The translations under genes were made by a program, and so were the position numbers. This document shows positions 16,356 through 24,346 of a DNA stretch of 61,982 nt, one piece after another (the first letter of the stretch is position 1; each line of letters begins with the position of its first letter). This DNA is from Thermoplasmata archaeon (GTDB lineage: Archaea; Thermoplasmatota; Thermoplasmata; Lutacidiplasmatales; UBA184): contig JAGWLG010000019.1 in the NCBI GenBank assembly GCA_028864975.1, positions 1 through 61,982 on the forward strand. Reading direction: 5' to 3'. Below the pieces are notes generated by a model. That model was not told the DNA's origin. It made no database searches and saw only the letters and a program-made list of their open reading frames with translations.

Positions 16356-17489
16356 TCACCTTGGCGACGACAGGCGGCGTCGTAGCTCGTGGAAGTAGGC
16401 GATGACGGGGGCCTTCCGGAGCTCATAGCGGGCGGGACCGACCTTGGCGATGACGCTGAGCCGCACGAGACGCCCCACGTAGGCGTAGTTCACCCCAAGC
16501 TCCAGGATGTCCTTCGTCCGGAAGGTGGTCTTCCCCGAACGTGCCAGACGAACGAAGGCGGCCACGTCCCCGTCGGAGGCATTTTGGAGCTCGCGCTCGA
16601 ACCACGCGGCCCCCACAGAGAGCGCGTTCGGGACGGCAGCGTCCACGTCGGGCGCACGCAACGCCCTTCCCTCCTGCCAAGCGGCGTAGGCGAGGCATTT
16701 CACCAGGTACGGATACCCATGCGAGAGCTCGTGGATCCGCTGGATGGACTCCGCGGTCCACGGGTCCGCGCCCCGCCTCCCCTTGAGAGGGGTCTCGAGG
16801 GCTTCCCGCGTCTCCCCCGCCGAGAAGGACTCCATGTCGAAGACCGCCCCCGAAAAGATCCGGGCCACCGGCGAATAGTCGTGGCTCGCCAGCCGATGCA
16901 GGAGCTCGGGTCCGGCGCCCACCGCCAGCAGGATGGGCACCGGGCTGTCCTCTTCCACGATGGACTTGAGCGTCCGTACGGCGTCGGGGCTCAGCCGTTC
17001 GGCATCGTCGATGGTCACCAGAAGGAGCGGCACCCCCGCGAGCGCGCTGAGGGTCTCCCGAAGGAGCGTCAGCGGATTGGTGGGGCTGCCGGCGGGCGCC
17101 TTCCCGACGCTCACCGAGGTACCCAGGACCGAGACCTGGACCCTGGTCAAACGGTCCCAGACCTTGTGCCAACGAGAACCTTCCAGCTTCTTCCTTCGCA
17201 CGAAGCTACGGGCCTCTTCCGCGACCGCCTCGAGCAACCGGTCCCCCGAGAGCGACTCCTGCAACGGCACCTCGACCACGATGGAGCCCGGCAGAGCTCC
17301 CTCGGAGAGGGATCGGATCTTCTTCAGGGCCGAGGTCTTTCCGCTTCCCCTGTGGCCGTGGACCAGGATGGCCGTACCTCGCCGATACCTGCTCGCGGCA
17401 TCGAGAGCCTCTCTCGTCCGCTGGATCAGGAGGGCGCGCCCAGCGAACTGGTCCGGAGGTGTCGGGTGCTGAGGATCGTAGGGGTTCAC
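16356..17489 (-). CDS. AAA+/STAND-like ATPase with C-terminal winged helix
   Basis: A 377-residue P-loop ATPase different from the DUF234 group. Walker A is GHRGSGKTSALKK (~45-57), Walker B LLLVTIDDAERLS, then a GAGPELL sensor-like strand, a helical lid and a C-terminal winged-helix-like region (DILELGVNYAYVGRLVRL). It lacks the PD-(D/E)XK motif. The layout resembles Orc1/Cdc6-like or STAND ATPases with a DNA-binding tail; I cannot say which. The start is a GTG 23-31 nt below TTATATAAC. Upstream lies an N-terminal recombinase fragment, so it too is in cargo position. Confidence 0.75.
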   Translation of the reverse strand: MNPYDPQHPTPPDQFAGRALLIQRTREALDAASRYRRGTAILVHGHRGSGKTSALKKIRSLSEGALPGSIVVEVPLQESLSGDRLLEAVAEEARSFVRRKKLEGSRWHKVWDRLTRVQVSVLGTSVSVGKAPAGSPTNPLTLLRETLSALAGVPLLLVTIDDAERLSPDAVRTLKSIVEEDSPVPILLAVGAGPELLHRLASHDYSPVARIFSGAVFDMESFSAGETREALETPLKGRRGADPWTAESIQRIHELSHGYPYLVKCLAYAAWQEGRALRAPDVDAAVPNALSVGAAWFERELQNASDGDVAAFVRLARSGKTTFRTKDILELGVNYAYVGRLVRLSVIAKVGPARYELRKAPVIAYFHELRRRLSSPR

Positions 17490-17511
17490 GGGTCCGGGAC
17501 GGTCAAGTCGT

Positions 17512-17520
17512 TATATAATC
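17512..17520 (-). promoter_or_regulatory. TATA box of the ATPase at 17489
   Basis: TTATATAAC on the minus strand, 23-31 nt above the GTG start, within an AT-rich patch that abruptly ends the recombinase fragment. Confidence 0.65.
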
Positions 17521-17576
17521 TTATATGACAATTTGACGCGAACGAAGAAAGATCGCCCTGCCCCCGCAGGTCCCAG

Positions 17577-17684
17577 AGCGGTCGTCGGGACGCACGCCTT
17601 CCTCTGCTTGGACTCGAGCCATCGTTGGAGCAGGGAGAGCTCCGGGGGTAGCGCTGGGACCGAGAGTAGGGGTGGGGCGGACAC
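17577..17684 (-). pseudogene. Tyrosine recombinase N-terminal fragment
   Basis: A GTG start followed by ~36 residues nearly identical to copy 4 (LSVPALPPELSLLQRWLESK, then QRKACVPTT), after which homology stops and the ATPase promoter region begins. No core-binding or catalytic domain remains. The complete upstream element still precedes it. Confidence 0.8.
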
Positions 17685-17746
17685 GCCCCCGCAAGGTACG
17701 CGTGTCGGGTATCAAGGTCGTCGCGGTGAGAGGTACTCGACGGTGC
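17685..17746 (-). promoter_or_regulatory. Conserved recombinase upstream element, copy 5
   Basis: GCACCGTCGAGTAC (17746-17733) on the minus strand, then CGCGACGACCTTGATACCC with its TATA-like part at 17717-17707, then the GTG. Fully preserved although the recombinase behind it is deleted, so it could now express only a peptide or serve as a DNA site. Confidence 0.65.
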
Positions 17747-17885
17747 TCCCTCGGCCTTGCCCGGCGGCTCCCTGCTTCCTCTCGGCGTTCTTGTGCCGCC
17801 ATCCTGAACGCGAACTCCGCGGGCGGGTGCCCCGCACGGGCCCGACCCTTCCCCCTGCCGCCGGGGGATGGTCCGCGACGGTCGC

Positions 17886-18560
17886 CTACTTCCGACGGAT
17901 CGGCCGGGTCCCCGACGACGACCGGGCCACCTTCTCCATGCTCTTGGCCAGCCGGAGCAGCGCCGCGGTCTGCTGGACGGTGGCCCTCGTCTGGGCGCGC
18001 GGGTCCTTCTCGATGAGCCCGAGCCTCTTCCCGATCATGCCGTAGGCCACGCTCATCTCGTCGAAGCGATGGATGGTGTCCCGGTGCAGGAGGAGGGTGG
18101 CCTGGTTGCCCTTCTCGACACTGGCCCCGACCTTCTCGACTTTTGCTCCTAGGGACTCGAACCCCCGCTTCGTCTCGCTGGAGAGATGCTTCGTCTCCTG
18201 CGTGAGCACGTCCAGCGCTACTCCCGCGTACTCCATCCGCTCCAGCGTCTCGAGGTGGACCTCCCCGCGCTTCACTCGGAAGTCCGCGAGCTTCTCCTCC
18301 GCCGGGAGCTCGTCTCCCTCCCGGGTCACCGCCGTCGGGACGCTGCGGCCCTCGGGCTTCGTGATGGCCTGCCGGAACTCCTCGAGCGTGTCCGCGGGCC
18401 CCTGGACTTCGATAAGGACCCGGTCCTCGTTCGTCTCGTCATTCAGAACGCGTCCCGACAGCCCACGCAGGTCGGCCTCCCGCTTCACTCGCTGCCGATA
18501 GCCCACCAACTGGACGGTGCCGGTGGCCACCAGCTTCCAGCGCACCACGGGCTCGCTCAT
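17886..18560 (-). CDS. Acylphosphatase-like domain fused to a coiled-coil region
   Basis: A 224-residue protein. Residues ~7-65 resemble acylphosphatase: GTVQLVGYRQRV corresponds to the family's GxVQGVGFR phosphate loop with its Arg, and SGRVLNDE supplies the Asn position. Residues ~85-205 are charged and helical with heptad-like spacing (TKHLSSETKRGFESLGAKVEKV), probably a coiled coil. Stand-alone acylphosphatases are ~90 residues, so the fusion is unusual; the domain may bind rather than hydrolyse. Expression looks independent: GGTTATAACC lies 26-35 nt upstream and GGAGGGAG directly before the ATG. It sits between recombinase fragments, in cargo position. Confidence 0.65.
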   Translation of the reverse strand: MSEPVVRWKLVATGTVQLVGYRQRVKREADLRGLSGRVLNDETNEDRVLIEVQGPADTLEEFRQAITKPEGRSVPTAVTREGDELPAEEKLADFRVKRGEVHLETLERMEYAGVALDVLTQETKHLSSETKRGFESLGAKVEKVGASVEKGNQATLLLHRDTIHRFDEMSVAYGMIGKRLGLIEKDPRAQTRATVQQTAALLRLAKSMEKVARSSSGTRPIRRK

Positions 18561-18585
18561 GCTCCCTCCTTCGACCGCGGACCGA

Positions 18586-18595
18586 GGTTATAACC
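18586..18595. promoter_or_regulatory. Palindromic TATA box of the acylphosphatase-coiled-coil gene
   Basis: GGTTATAACC, a perfect 10-bp palindrome, 26-35 nt above the ATG at 18560. Confidence 0.6.
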
Positions 18596-18649
18596 GTTCA
18601 TCCCCAGCGCGGCACCGCTAGATGCCATCGGTGAGACCCGATCGCCCCG

Positions 18650-18695
18650 GATGAAGTTCACGGGGAGGCGAGGGACCTCGACGGTGCCCCCCCTG
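18650..18695 (-). repeat. Remnant of the recombinase upstream element
   Basis: The plus-strand run GGGACCTCGACGGTGCCCCC is identical to 6122-6141 in element copy 1, and a TGAAGTTC stretch occupies the TATA position. No recombinase sequence follows; the acylphosphatase-coiled-coil gene does. This marks another unit whose recombinase was lost completely. Confidence 0.6.
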
Positions 18696-18804
18696 TCCCG
18701 GGACTGGATCGGACCCAGAGCGGCCAGGGAGGAGGACCGGTGACGAGGGCCCGAGGGAGGCCCACAACTTCAGGAGGGTGGGGCAGCCTGCGCGGCGTGT
18801 TCGG

Positions 18805-19236
18805 CTACCGAACTCCCGCAGCTCCCGCCAGATGCGGCAGTCCGTTGAGCCCCGCCTGCGCGAAGTTCCGGTCCAGGGTCAGGGCATCCGAGATGCCCAG
18901 GTCGCGCATCACGAGAAAGCTGGTGCAGTCCGTCAGGCTCCACCGACGGTCCTGGTGCGCGAGCATGAGATCGAGGGCGCGCTCGAAGTGGTCGTCCGAG
19001 ACCTTCACCACCTCGTAGTTCCGGGAGGTGCGGAGCTGCTCCCGGAGACGATGGACCGCGTCAAGCCCCACCTTCATTCGGAGCAGGGTGTACGTCTCGT
19101 CCAGCACGTAGTCGGTGGTCAGGACCCGTCCGAACTCGCCGGCCAGGATCCTTCGGGAGAACCGGAGAAGCTCGCGATGCCATTGCTCCCGCGGGTCGGC
19201 CAGTGCGACCCACGCGCTGGTGTCGCAGAAGATCAA
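18805..19236 (-). CDS. vapC: VapC-type PIN-domain RNase toxin
   Basis: A 143-residue PIN domain. Acidic metal-binding positions are visible in IFCDTSAWVAL (start), LDETYTLL, SLTDCTSFLVM and ALTLDRNFA. VapC toxins cleave RNA, typically initiator tRNA or rRNA, unless held by VapB. The start is a TTG overlapping the end of the antitoxin gene (TTGA), the usual coupled arrangement. It occupies cargo position behind a truncated recombinase. Confidence 0.85.
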   Translation of the reverse strand: MIFCDTSAWVALADPREQWHRELLRFSRRILAGEFGRVLTTDYVLDETYTLLRMKVGLDAVHRLREQLRTSRNYEVVKVSDDHFERALDLMLAHQDRRWSLTDCTSFLVMRDLGISDALTLDRNFAQAGLNGLPHLAGAAGVR

Positions 19237-19475
19237 GTCGCCCCCCCATAGAGGAGATCGTCGTGGTGCTGCGCATGATTGGTCGCCGCGCCCCTCCGCC
19301 GCTCGACGAGAGGGAACGCGAGGAACGCGGGGTCACCGGGAGCTACACGGTCGTGGAGCAGACGCTCCCTTAGCGCGACGCGGACCCACTCCTGGATCGT
19401 CTTCCCTTCCGCTCGGGCCTTGCGTCGGAGAAGCTCGTACTCGGCCTCGGGAAGACGGGCTTGGAGCAGCTTCAT
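19233..19475 (-). CDS. vapB: VapB-type antitoxin
   Basis: An 80-residue antitoxin with an N-terminal helix-rich DNA-binding region (ARLPEAEYELLRRKARAEGK) and a C-terminal tail likely to wrap VapC. It starts at an ATG 23-32 nt below CATATACG, so leaderless and self-regulated expression is likely. The open frame continues upstream without a stop into the recombinase N-terminal fragment, so a fused product starting at 19673 is formally possible. A decayed twin without its toxin lies at 4741-4985. Confidence 0.8.
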   Translation of the reverse strand: MKLLQARLPEAEYELLRRKARAEGKTIQEWVRVALRERLLHDRVAPGDPAFLAFPLVERRRGAATNHAQHHDDLLYGGAT

Positions 19476-19510
19476 ACAACATACAAAATGAAGTCGCGTA
19501 TATGAGCCCC

Positions 19511-19673
19511 TCCCGTCCCCCCTCAGCGAGATCCGGACCCGGTGGACCTCCCGCCCGTACCGTCGGAGGGTCGTCGGGACGCACGCCTTCCTCTGCTTGG
19601 ACTCGAGCCATCGTTGGAGCAGGGAGAGCTCCGGGGGCAGCGCTGGGACCGAGGGTGGGGGTGGGTCGGACAC
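19511..19673 (-). pseudogene. Tyrosine recombinase N-terminal fragment, in frame with vapB
   Basis: A GTG start and ~54 residues matching copy 4 (PSVPALPPELSLLQRWLESK to HRVRISLRGDGR), then an abrupt switch to the AT-rich vapB promoter. The frame stays open into vapB. A conserved upstream element precedes it. No catalytic part remains. Confidence 0.75.
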
Positions 19674-19735
19674 GCCCACCGAGCGCACGCGTGGGGGGTA
19701 TCAAGCTCGACGCGATGCGAGGTTCTCGACGGTGC
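19674..19735 (-). promoter_or_regulatory. Conserved recombinase upstream element, copy 6
   Basis: GCACCGTCGAGAACC (19735-19721) on the minus strand, then GCGTCGAGCTTGATACCC with the TATA-like part at 19705-19696, then the GTG start. Arms GTCGAG are directly repeated here rather than inverted. Confidence 0.65.
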
Positions 19736-19778
19736 ATCGTGGGCGGCCTCCTCCCCCCCTCCTCGGCGGTCCTGCGGG

Positions 19779-21161
19779 TCACCCCGGAAGCAGGTCCGCC
19801 AGCGAGAACGCCGCGCCCCCCTCTCGTTCCAGGAAGTCGCGAATTCGGGGAGAGGGTTCGCCACGGACCACGACGAAAGGCCGGACCCGTCGACGCCCCC
19901 GCTCTTCGATGAGACCTCCTTTCCACACCAACCGACGCACATCGTCCTCCGTGACCCCGCGGGGCGACCATTTCACCTCTCCGACCAGGAGTTCCTCTTC
20001 CCCGACGGCGACCACGTCGATCTCCTCGCCCGTGCGGCTCCACCAGGACCCGATGTCGTGGAAGTCGAGCTTGAACGGTCCCAGCGTGCTCCCCCGCTTC
20101 TCGAGGAGGAGCTCCCGGACGACGGTCTCGAACACCCGGCCCACATGGCCTTCCAGGTCCTTCGCGAGGCTCGCCCAGGCCCCGTCGATGTCGCCAAGCT
20201 CCAGGCGGCGTTCCTGGGGCACGATCAACCGATAGTGGAATCCCAGCGATGGGTCCGCGAACTCGTACCGGGCGCGTCGTGCCCGCCCCGCGATCGGACC
20301 GACCCGCCGGATCATGTCCAGGTCCTCCTCAAGGACCCGAAGAGAGCGGGAGAGCGTGCCCTGACGGACGCCGAGCGCATGCTCGAGGTCCGGGAGCGAG
20401 CGAGCCCCCCTTCCGATCGCCTGGAGGACGGAGGCGTAGCGCTCGGGAGCGCTCACCCCCTCTCGAAGAAGGGTACGCGGCTCGTCCCGAAGACGAGCGC
20501 TGTCCGAAAGGTACGCCGCGGTGACCGCCTCTTGGAGGCTCGGCCGCTCCCGCGTCAGCCGGTGGTTGAAGGGACTCCGCCCGAAGACCGCGAACCGGGC
20601 GACCCGGTCCTGCTCCGGAAGGCCGGGATAGAACTGTCGCACCGCGGGGTACGTCAACCCGCGGACCCGAAGGTCCGCCGTCAATCGACCGAAGAGCGGC
20701 CCGGTGCGACCTCCCACCAGTTGCCGCATCATTCGAATGCTGCTCCCGCATAGGACGAGGTGGGTTCCAAGGCGCCCGTGCTTGGCATCCCAGCGATGCT
20801 GGAGGCGGGTACCGACGGAGTGGTCCCCAGCCCATAGGAACGGGAACTCGTCCAGGACGGTCACCTCGGGGGAGAGCCGCTCGATCTCGTCGAGGAGGTC
20901 GTCCCAGCTACGGAGGACCGGCGCGCCCCGACCGGTGAACTGGGCGATCTGGGCGGCCAGCAGTTCCCGCTGGACGGGGGGCTCGCCCTCGTCCGCCACA
21001 AGGTAGAGGCCGTCCCGTCCCCGCAACGTCTCTCGCAGGAGGGCGGTCTTTCCGACCCGACGGCGTCCATAGACCCGCACCAACTGGGGCTCCCGGGAGC
21101 CCAGCACTCGGCGGAGTTCGCCGAGCTCACGTTCCCGGTCGACGAATGGAAATTCTTTCAT
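19779..21161 (-). CDS. Archaeal AAA ATPase with DUF234-type PD-(D/E)XK-like C-terminus
   Basis: A 460-residue cargo ATPase: Walker A GRRRVGKTAL, Walker B VTVLDEFPFL, CGSSIRMM strand, winged middle, and C-terminal EEIDVVAVG then GEVKWSPRG (D...ExK). It is most like the ATPase at 6216. I chose the ATG at 21161 (MKEFPFVDRE) because ATTTAAATG lies about 29 nt upstream and homology begins there; the longer frame upstream has no family similarity. A frameshifted recombinase remnant precedes it. Its promoter faces away from the PIN unit at 21872. Confidence 0.85.
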   Translation of the reverse strand: MKEFPFVDRERELGELRRVLGSREPQLVRVYGRRRVGKTALLRETLRGRDGLYLVADEGEPPVQRELLAAQIAQFTGRGAPVLRSWDDLLDEIERLSPEVTVLDEFPFLWAGDHSVGTRLQHRWDAKHGRLGTHLVLCGSSIRMMRQLVGGRTGPLFGRLTADLRVRGLTYPAVRQFYPGLPEQDRVARFAVFGRSPFNHRLTRERPSLQEAVTAAYLSDSARLRDEPRTLLREGVSAPERYASVLQAIGRGARSLPDLEHALGVRQGTLSRSLRVLEEDLDMIRRVGPIAGRARRARYEFADPSLGFHYRLIVPQERRLELGDIDGAWASLAKDLEGHVGRVFETVVRELLLEKRGSTLGPFKLDFHDIGSWWSRTGEEIDVVAVGEEELLVGEVKWSPRGVTEDDVRRLVWKGGLIEERGRRRVRPFVVVRGEPSPRIRDFLEREGGAAFSLADLLPG

Positions 21162-21284
21162 GACCCTAACTAAATGTTCTCGTGCATTTAAATTCGACCG
21201 AGCCCGTGGACCATCGGGCGCTGAGGGCCCCACGGCATGCGGAGGTCCGCGACACGACCCCGTCGGCCCGTCAGCACCGAGGCC

Positions 21285-21470
21285 TCACGAAGTCCTTGAG
21301 GGCGGGAAGGGCCACGCGAACGCCGGAGCGCATGGGTCCAACGCCTTGCGTCGGCGACGCGGGTTCGATTCGAGGTACTTCACGTCGTGGCCAGGTTCTC
21401 GTGGCGGAGGAACTCCTGGGCCGTTCAATGGACGCCCTTGCGGGAGAGCTGGAGCTCTCGAGGAGGGCGT
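21285..21470 (-). pseudogene. Frameshifted recombinase C-terminal remnant
   Basis: Pieces of the recombinase C-terminus in two frames: AQEFLRHENLATT, then after a one-base loss KYLESNPRRRRKALDP. The coding potential is destroyed and the N-terminal part is missing. It stands in the usual place in front of a cargo ATPase. Confidence 0.75.
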
Positions 21471-21499
21471 CGCGGGCGCAGGCGGGGACCGGCCGTACG

Positions 21500-21565
21500 C
21501 GTCCATCGAGGGCACACCGCCGGGACACCAAGATCATCCCGGCGCGAAGCATCCCTGGGTGCTCC
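21500..21565 (-). repeat. Probable decayed recombinase upstream element
   Basis: GACACCAAGATCATCCCGGC and GCATCCCTGGGTGCTCC on the plus strand align with the corresponding parts of copies 4 and 5, with many substitutions. It would be the outermost (right) unit boundary of the array. Confidence 0.4.
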
Positions 21566-21871
21566 TGCCCGACGGGAGCAGGAAGGCTCGGCGGGACACC
21601 GCCGAACTTGGAGGTCTACGGTTCGAACTCGACACCCTGGCCAAGGATGTGGTGATCCCCCTCTACCCCGCGGACAGCGCCGCGAGGGCACGGGAGGAGC
21701 GGACGGTCAGGGAGCCCAAGGGAACGGCCGGGCGAGGGACATCCTGAGCCACGGCCCGAATCTGGGACAGAACCGTCCCCCTCAAAGTTAATGTTTACCC
21801 CCCCTCCTTCTCGACATAGGCATGCAAAGGCTGGTGGTCCGGGGAGCCCCGGTTGCCTGGTGGCCTAGAAC
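21566..21871. other. Intergenic region holding the promoter and operator of the PIN unit
   Basis: No convincing gene. GTTAATGTTTACC (21786-21798) is a plausible TATA region for the genes to the right. Between it and the ATG at 21872, CCGGGG-AG-CCCCGG (21839-21852) forms a strong inverted repeat flanked by two direct CTGGTGG copies (21831-21837, 21857-21863). This could be an operator or a 5'-UTR hairpin. Confidence 0.5.
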
Positions 21872-22813
21872 ATGACGCGAGCGCACCGCCGACAGACGAC
21901 CACCCGCCACGCAGTTCGAGCGCTAGAGGTCCTGCCGCACGTGTTGAAAGTGGCGGTGGATGAACTCTCTCGCTCAGCCGAAGGGCGGGCCGGGGGTCTC
22001 AAGTTCAACAAGCTGGTCTTCGCCTTGTCCAAAAAGCTGAACGCTGCCCAGAACCAAGAGTACCACTTCTCTCTCCCCTACCGGTGGTACCTGCACGGCG
22101 CAGTCGTGGACTCGAGGGCAGTCTCGCCTTGGGTCAAGTTTCAGCGGGACGACGACGAAACGAAGATGGACGCTGAGTGGTCGGGAGCGGTCCTCCGTGC
22201 AACAGCACCGGACGGACTGGAGGAGGAGGCCCGCTCCATCTCCCGGGAGTTCATATCCAAGTACGAGGGCTCCGAAGGCATCGACCGAATGCTGCAGGAT
22301 CACTACCAAGACGCCCCATTGCCCTTCCAGCGCGCGTTCCTCTCCTGGACGCAGTTGGTGGACGGCATCCTCTACGGTAGGGTCGACGACTCGCCCCGAG
22401 AGACCTGGGCAGCCTTCGAACGATTGGCGAAGGAGTTCAGGGCCGAGCCCGACGCCAGGCTTGACCCGCTCTTCCATACCCTGATTTTGTACCTCGAGCC
22501 ACTGGTAAAGGAGCGGAAGCTGGGCGACCGCTGGACCTTGGAGCGGGCGCAATCCGCGCTCTGGGAGTTCTGGTCGGTCTACTGTCTCTTCCTCTCGGTC
22601 CGCGAGAACAAGGGACTTTCCCGGGAACGCATTTCCTACTACCGAGTCCGAGCCGAGGAGGAGCTCCCGGCGTATCAACGCCGCCTCGCAGCTTACACGG
22701 AAACCGGCTATCTTCGCGAGGCTCGCGCTGCGTTCCAGCAGGGTGAGGGTTTGCGCGAGGTAGCCGCCTACCTGTCACGCGAAGCTCACGCCGCCCTGGA
22801 TGGGGATGCCTAG
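21872..22813 (+). CDS. Unknown protein, putative antitoxin partner of a PIN-like nuclease
   Basis: A 313-residue, mostly helical, charged protein I do not recognise with confidence. The N-terminal ~75 residues (GLKFNKLVFALSKKL, YHFSLPYRWYLHG) loosely recall the Panacea/SocA-type antitoxin domain: a KL(V/L)F/Y start, then an F-x-x-x-Y-x-x-x-x-G segment. That resemblance is by eye only. It is followed 2 nt later by a PIN-like gene, so the two form an operon with the usual antitoxin-first order. No membrane segment or signal peptide. Its codon use and GC look less extreme than the neighbours, consistent with transfer. Alternative: an RNA-processing cofactor. Confidence 0.5.
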   Translation: MTRAHRRQTTTRHAVRALEVLPHVLKVAVDELSRSAEGRAGGLKFNKLVFALSKKLNAAQNQEYHFSLPYRWYLHGAVVDSRAVSPWVKFQRDDDETKMDAEWSGAVLRATAPDGLEEEARSISREFISKYEGSEGIDRMLQDHYQDAPLPFQRAFLSWTQLVDGILYGRVDDSPRETWAAFERLAKEFRAEPDARLDPLFHTLILYLEPLVKERKLGDRWTLERAQSALWEFWSVYCLFLSVRENKGLSRERISYYRVRAEEELPAYQRRLAAYTETGYLREARAAFQQGEGLREVAAYLSREAHAALDGDA

Positions 22814-22815
22814 CT

Positions 22816-23502
22816 GTGCCCTTTGCCCTCGACACGCACGTCGTGTGCACAGCGCTCATTGACGGGGGCGACCTATTCTGGAACGAGTGGGTTGCCTTCG
22901 ACGAGGCCGAGACTGCTCCCAGGTTCGTGCCCCGCGCAGCTTACGACGAGCTCCAACGAGTCGTCGAAGGGCTCGGGCAGTCAACCTCTGGGCGCCTACG
23001 TGAGATCCTGACCGACACAGCACGAGCGATCTGGAGGAGCGACCCTGCTCGCCCGGACTCGGCGATGGTGAGCCGGCTCGGGCCGACGCACAACAGGGCT
23101 GGTCGTGTCGAGAGGATGCTCTCCTTTCTGGATCAAGCTCTCGGAGAGAACTGGGACTCCGGGCGAGCGCGTTCACTGTTGCGACAGATGGAGCTGGACT
23201 ATACCGTGAGGAAGAAGTCCTTCTTCGACAAGCACGAGGTGTTCGAACCGGTCGACCCGGTCCAGGTGGAGAAGATCGCAGCCTCCCTCGCCACGGTGGT
23301 GCCCTCCAGCAGCCCCAACGGTTCTTGGGCCGAGGACTGCCTCATCATCTCACAATCCGCGGCCTATGGCATCGAGCGAGGATGTGGAGTCGAACTCGTC
23401 ACTCAGGATGACCGTCACATCCACGCGAACGCCGTCGAGATCCTGAAGCGTTCGGGGCTTGATTCAATCCGAGACCTCAGCGGGAAGAAGCGGACCCCAT
23501 AG
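22816..23502 (+). CDS. PIN-like nuclease, putative toxin
   Basis: A 228-residue protein starting at a GTG two bases after the upstream stop. Acidic positions typical of PIN-fold RNases are visible: ALDTH at residue ~6, WAEDCLII near 173 and TQDDRHI near 197. It is longer than VapC (about 130-145) because of a helical insert between the first and second acidic groups. The C-terminal layout (E/D helix, then a DD strand-loop) fits PIN-like domains. RNase activity, and neutralisation by the 313-residue neighbour, are inferred from motif and operon. Confidence 0.65.
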   Translation: MPFALDTHVVCTALIDGGDLFWNEWVAFDEAETAPRFVPRAAYDELQRVVEGLGQSTSGRLREILTDTARAIWRSDPARPDSAMVSRLGPTHNRAGRVERMLSFLDQALGENWDSGRARSLLRQMELDYTVRKKSFFDKHEVFEPVDPVQVEKIAASLATVVPSSSPNGSWAEDCLIISQSAAYGIERGCGVELVTQDDRHIHANAVEILKRSGLDSIRDLSGKKRTP

Positions 23503-23683
23503 AGAGTACCACCCCGGACCGGACCGCGTCAAGGTCGCGAAGTTCGACCGGGTTCACCGATTTCCCTGTCTGGTGGGATGCCTACCTTTCGTCCCCAGGG
23601 CGGAGCTTAAGGTAGACCTCGCGGGAACCGTGACGTGTACCTCTCCGGAATGCACACCTAGGGAGAGGGGGGATGCGGGACCG

Positions 23684-23878
23684 ATGGTCCCAACGGGGGG
23701 GGCCATCCCGATGCAAGGGTGCGTCAGCCTCCGCCCCCTCAAGGCCGTCGCCGAGACCTTCGGAGCCGCCCACCCGCTCCGGACCCTCCTGATGGGCGAG
23801 CCCGACGAGATCCCCGCCATGGAGTACGCGGCGAAGGTGGCGGGCTGGTTCCGTCTGATGCGGACCCACCGTCCATGA
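23684..23878 (+). CDS. Small hypothetical protein
   Basis: A 64-residue frame with a protein-like C-terminal half (GAAHPLRTLLMGEPDEIPAM). I do not recognise it and there is no clear promoter. It may be a stand-alone small protein or the tail of a decayed gene. The first ~75 codons of the longer open frame look non-coding. Confidence 0.3.
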   Translation: MVPTGGAIPMQGCVSLRPLKAVAETFGAAHPLRTLLMGEPDEIPAMEYAAKVAGWFRLMRTHRP

Positions 23879-24057
23879 CAACCGAGAACTCGTGGGGCCT
23901 TCTGGGACTCGGGCCGAGGGGGACAGATTTGCCAGCGCTTGAAAACGGAGGCTTAATCCCATCGTCTGACCTATTTCCGTTGCATAGAACGCAATTCTAA
24001 GCGCTGTTTTCTCTGTTTTCTCAGCGGATTTGGGGTGAATTTGAACGTGAAGGGGAA

Positions 24058-24132
24058 TGGGGCCGTCCGAATTTGAATCGGAGTCTCTTGCACCCCAAGC
24101 AAGAAGGATGGTCCAAGCTACCCCACGGCCCC
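24058..24132 (-). tRNA. tRNA-Pro (GGG)
   Basis: A 75-nt cloverleaf: acceptor GGGGCCG/CGGCCCC with discriminator A, D arm containing GGGUAGCUUGGACC, anticodon stem CUUGC/GCAAG around loop UUGGGGU (anticodon GGG), T arm UCCGA-UUCAAAU-UCGGA. No intron and no encoded CCA. tRNA 3' ends are classical targets of tyrosine integrases, but I found no second copy of this 3' end in the window. Confidence 0.9.
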
Positions 24133-24346
24133 ATCGGGGTGCGGCAGGCACCTCGGGGACGTTCTTAATGGTAATCCCTCCGAGGGTCTTCGGTCGCGAG
24201 CGATACCGCTCGGAGCAGGTACTGTTCGACCGAACGGTAGGTCGAGGACGGCCGGTAGGCGGGAGGGGCCAGCGCTCCCTTGCCTGTTCTGTCGGGCCCG
24301 CACGGCGACCGAAGTCGGGGGGGGGACTGGCCCGCTCCTTCGATCG

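Noticed and set aside
4741..21565. Array interpreted as an integrated virus or plasmid
   Set aside because: No replication, packaging, capsid or conjugation gene is visible; only recombinases and cargo.
23985..24030. Inverted repeat CGCTG...CAGCG with TGTTTTCTC repeats as a terminator
   Set aside because: Stem is only five pairs with a long loop and no clear gene ends just before it; support too weak.
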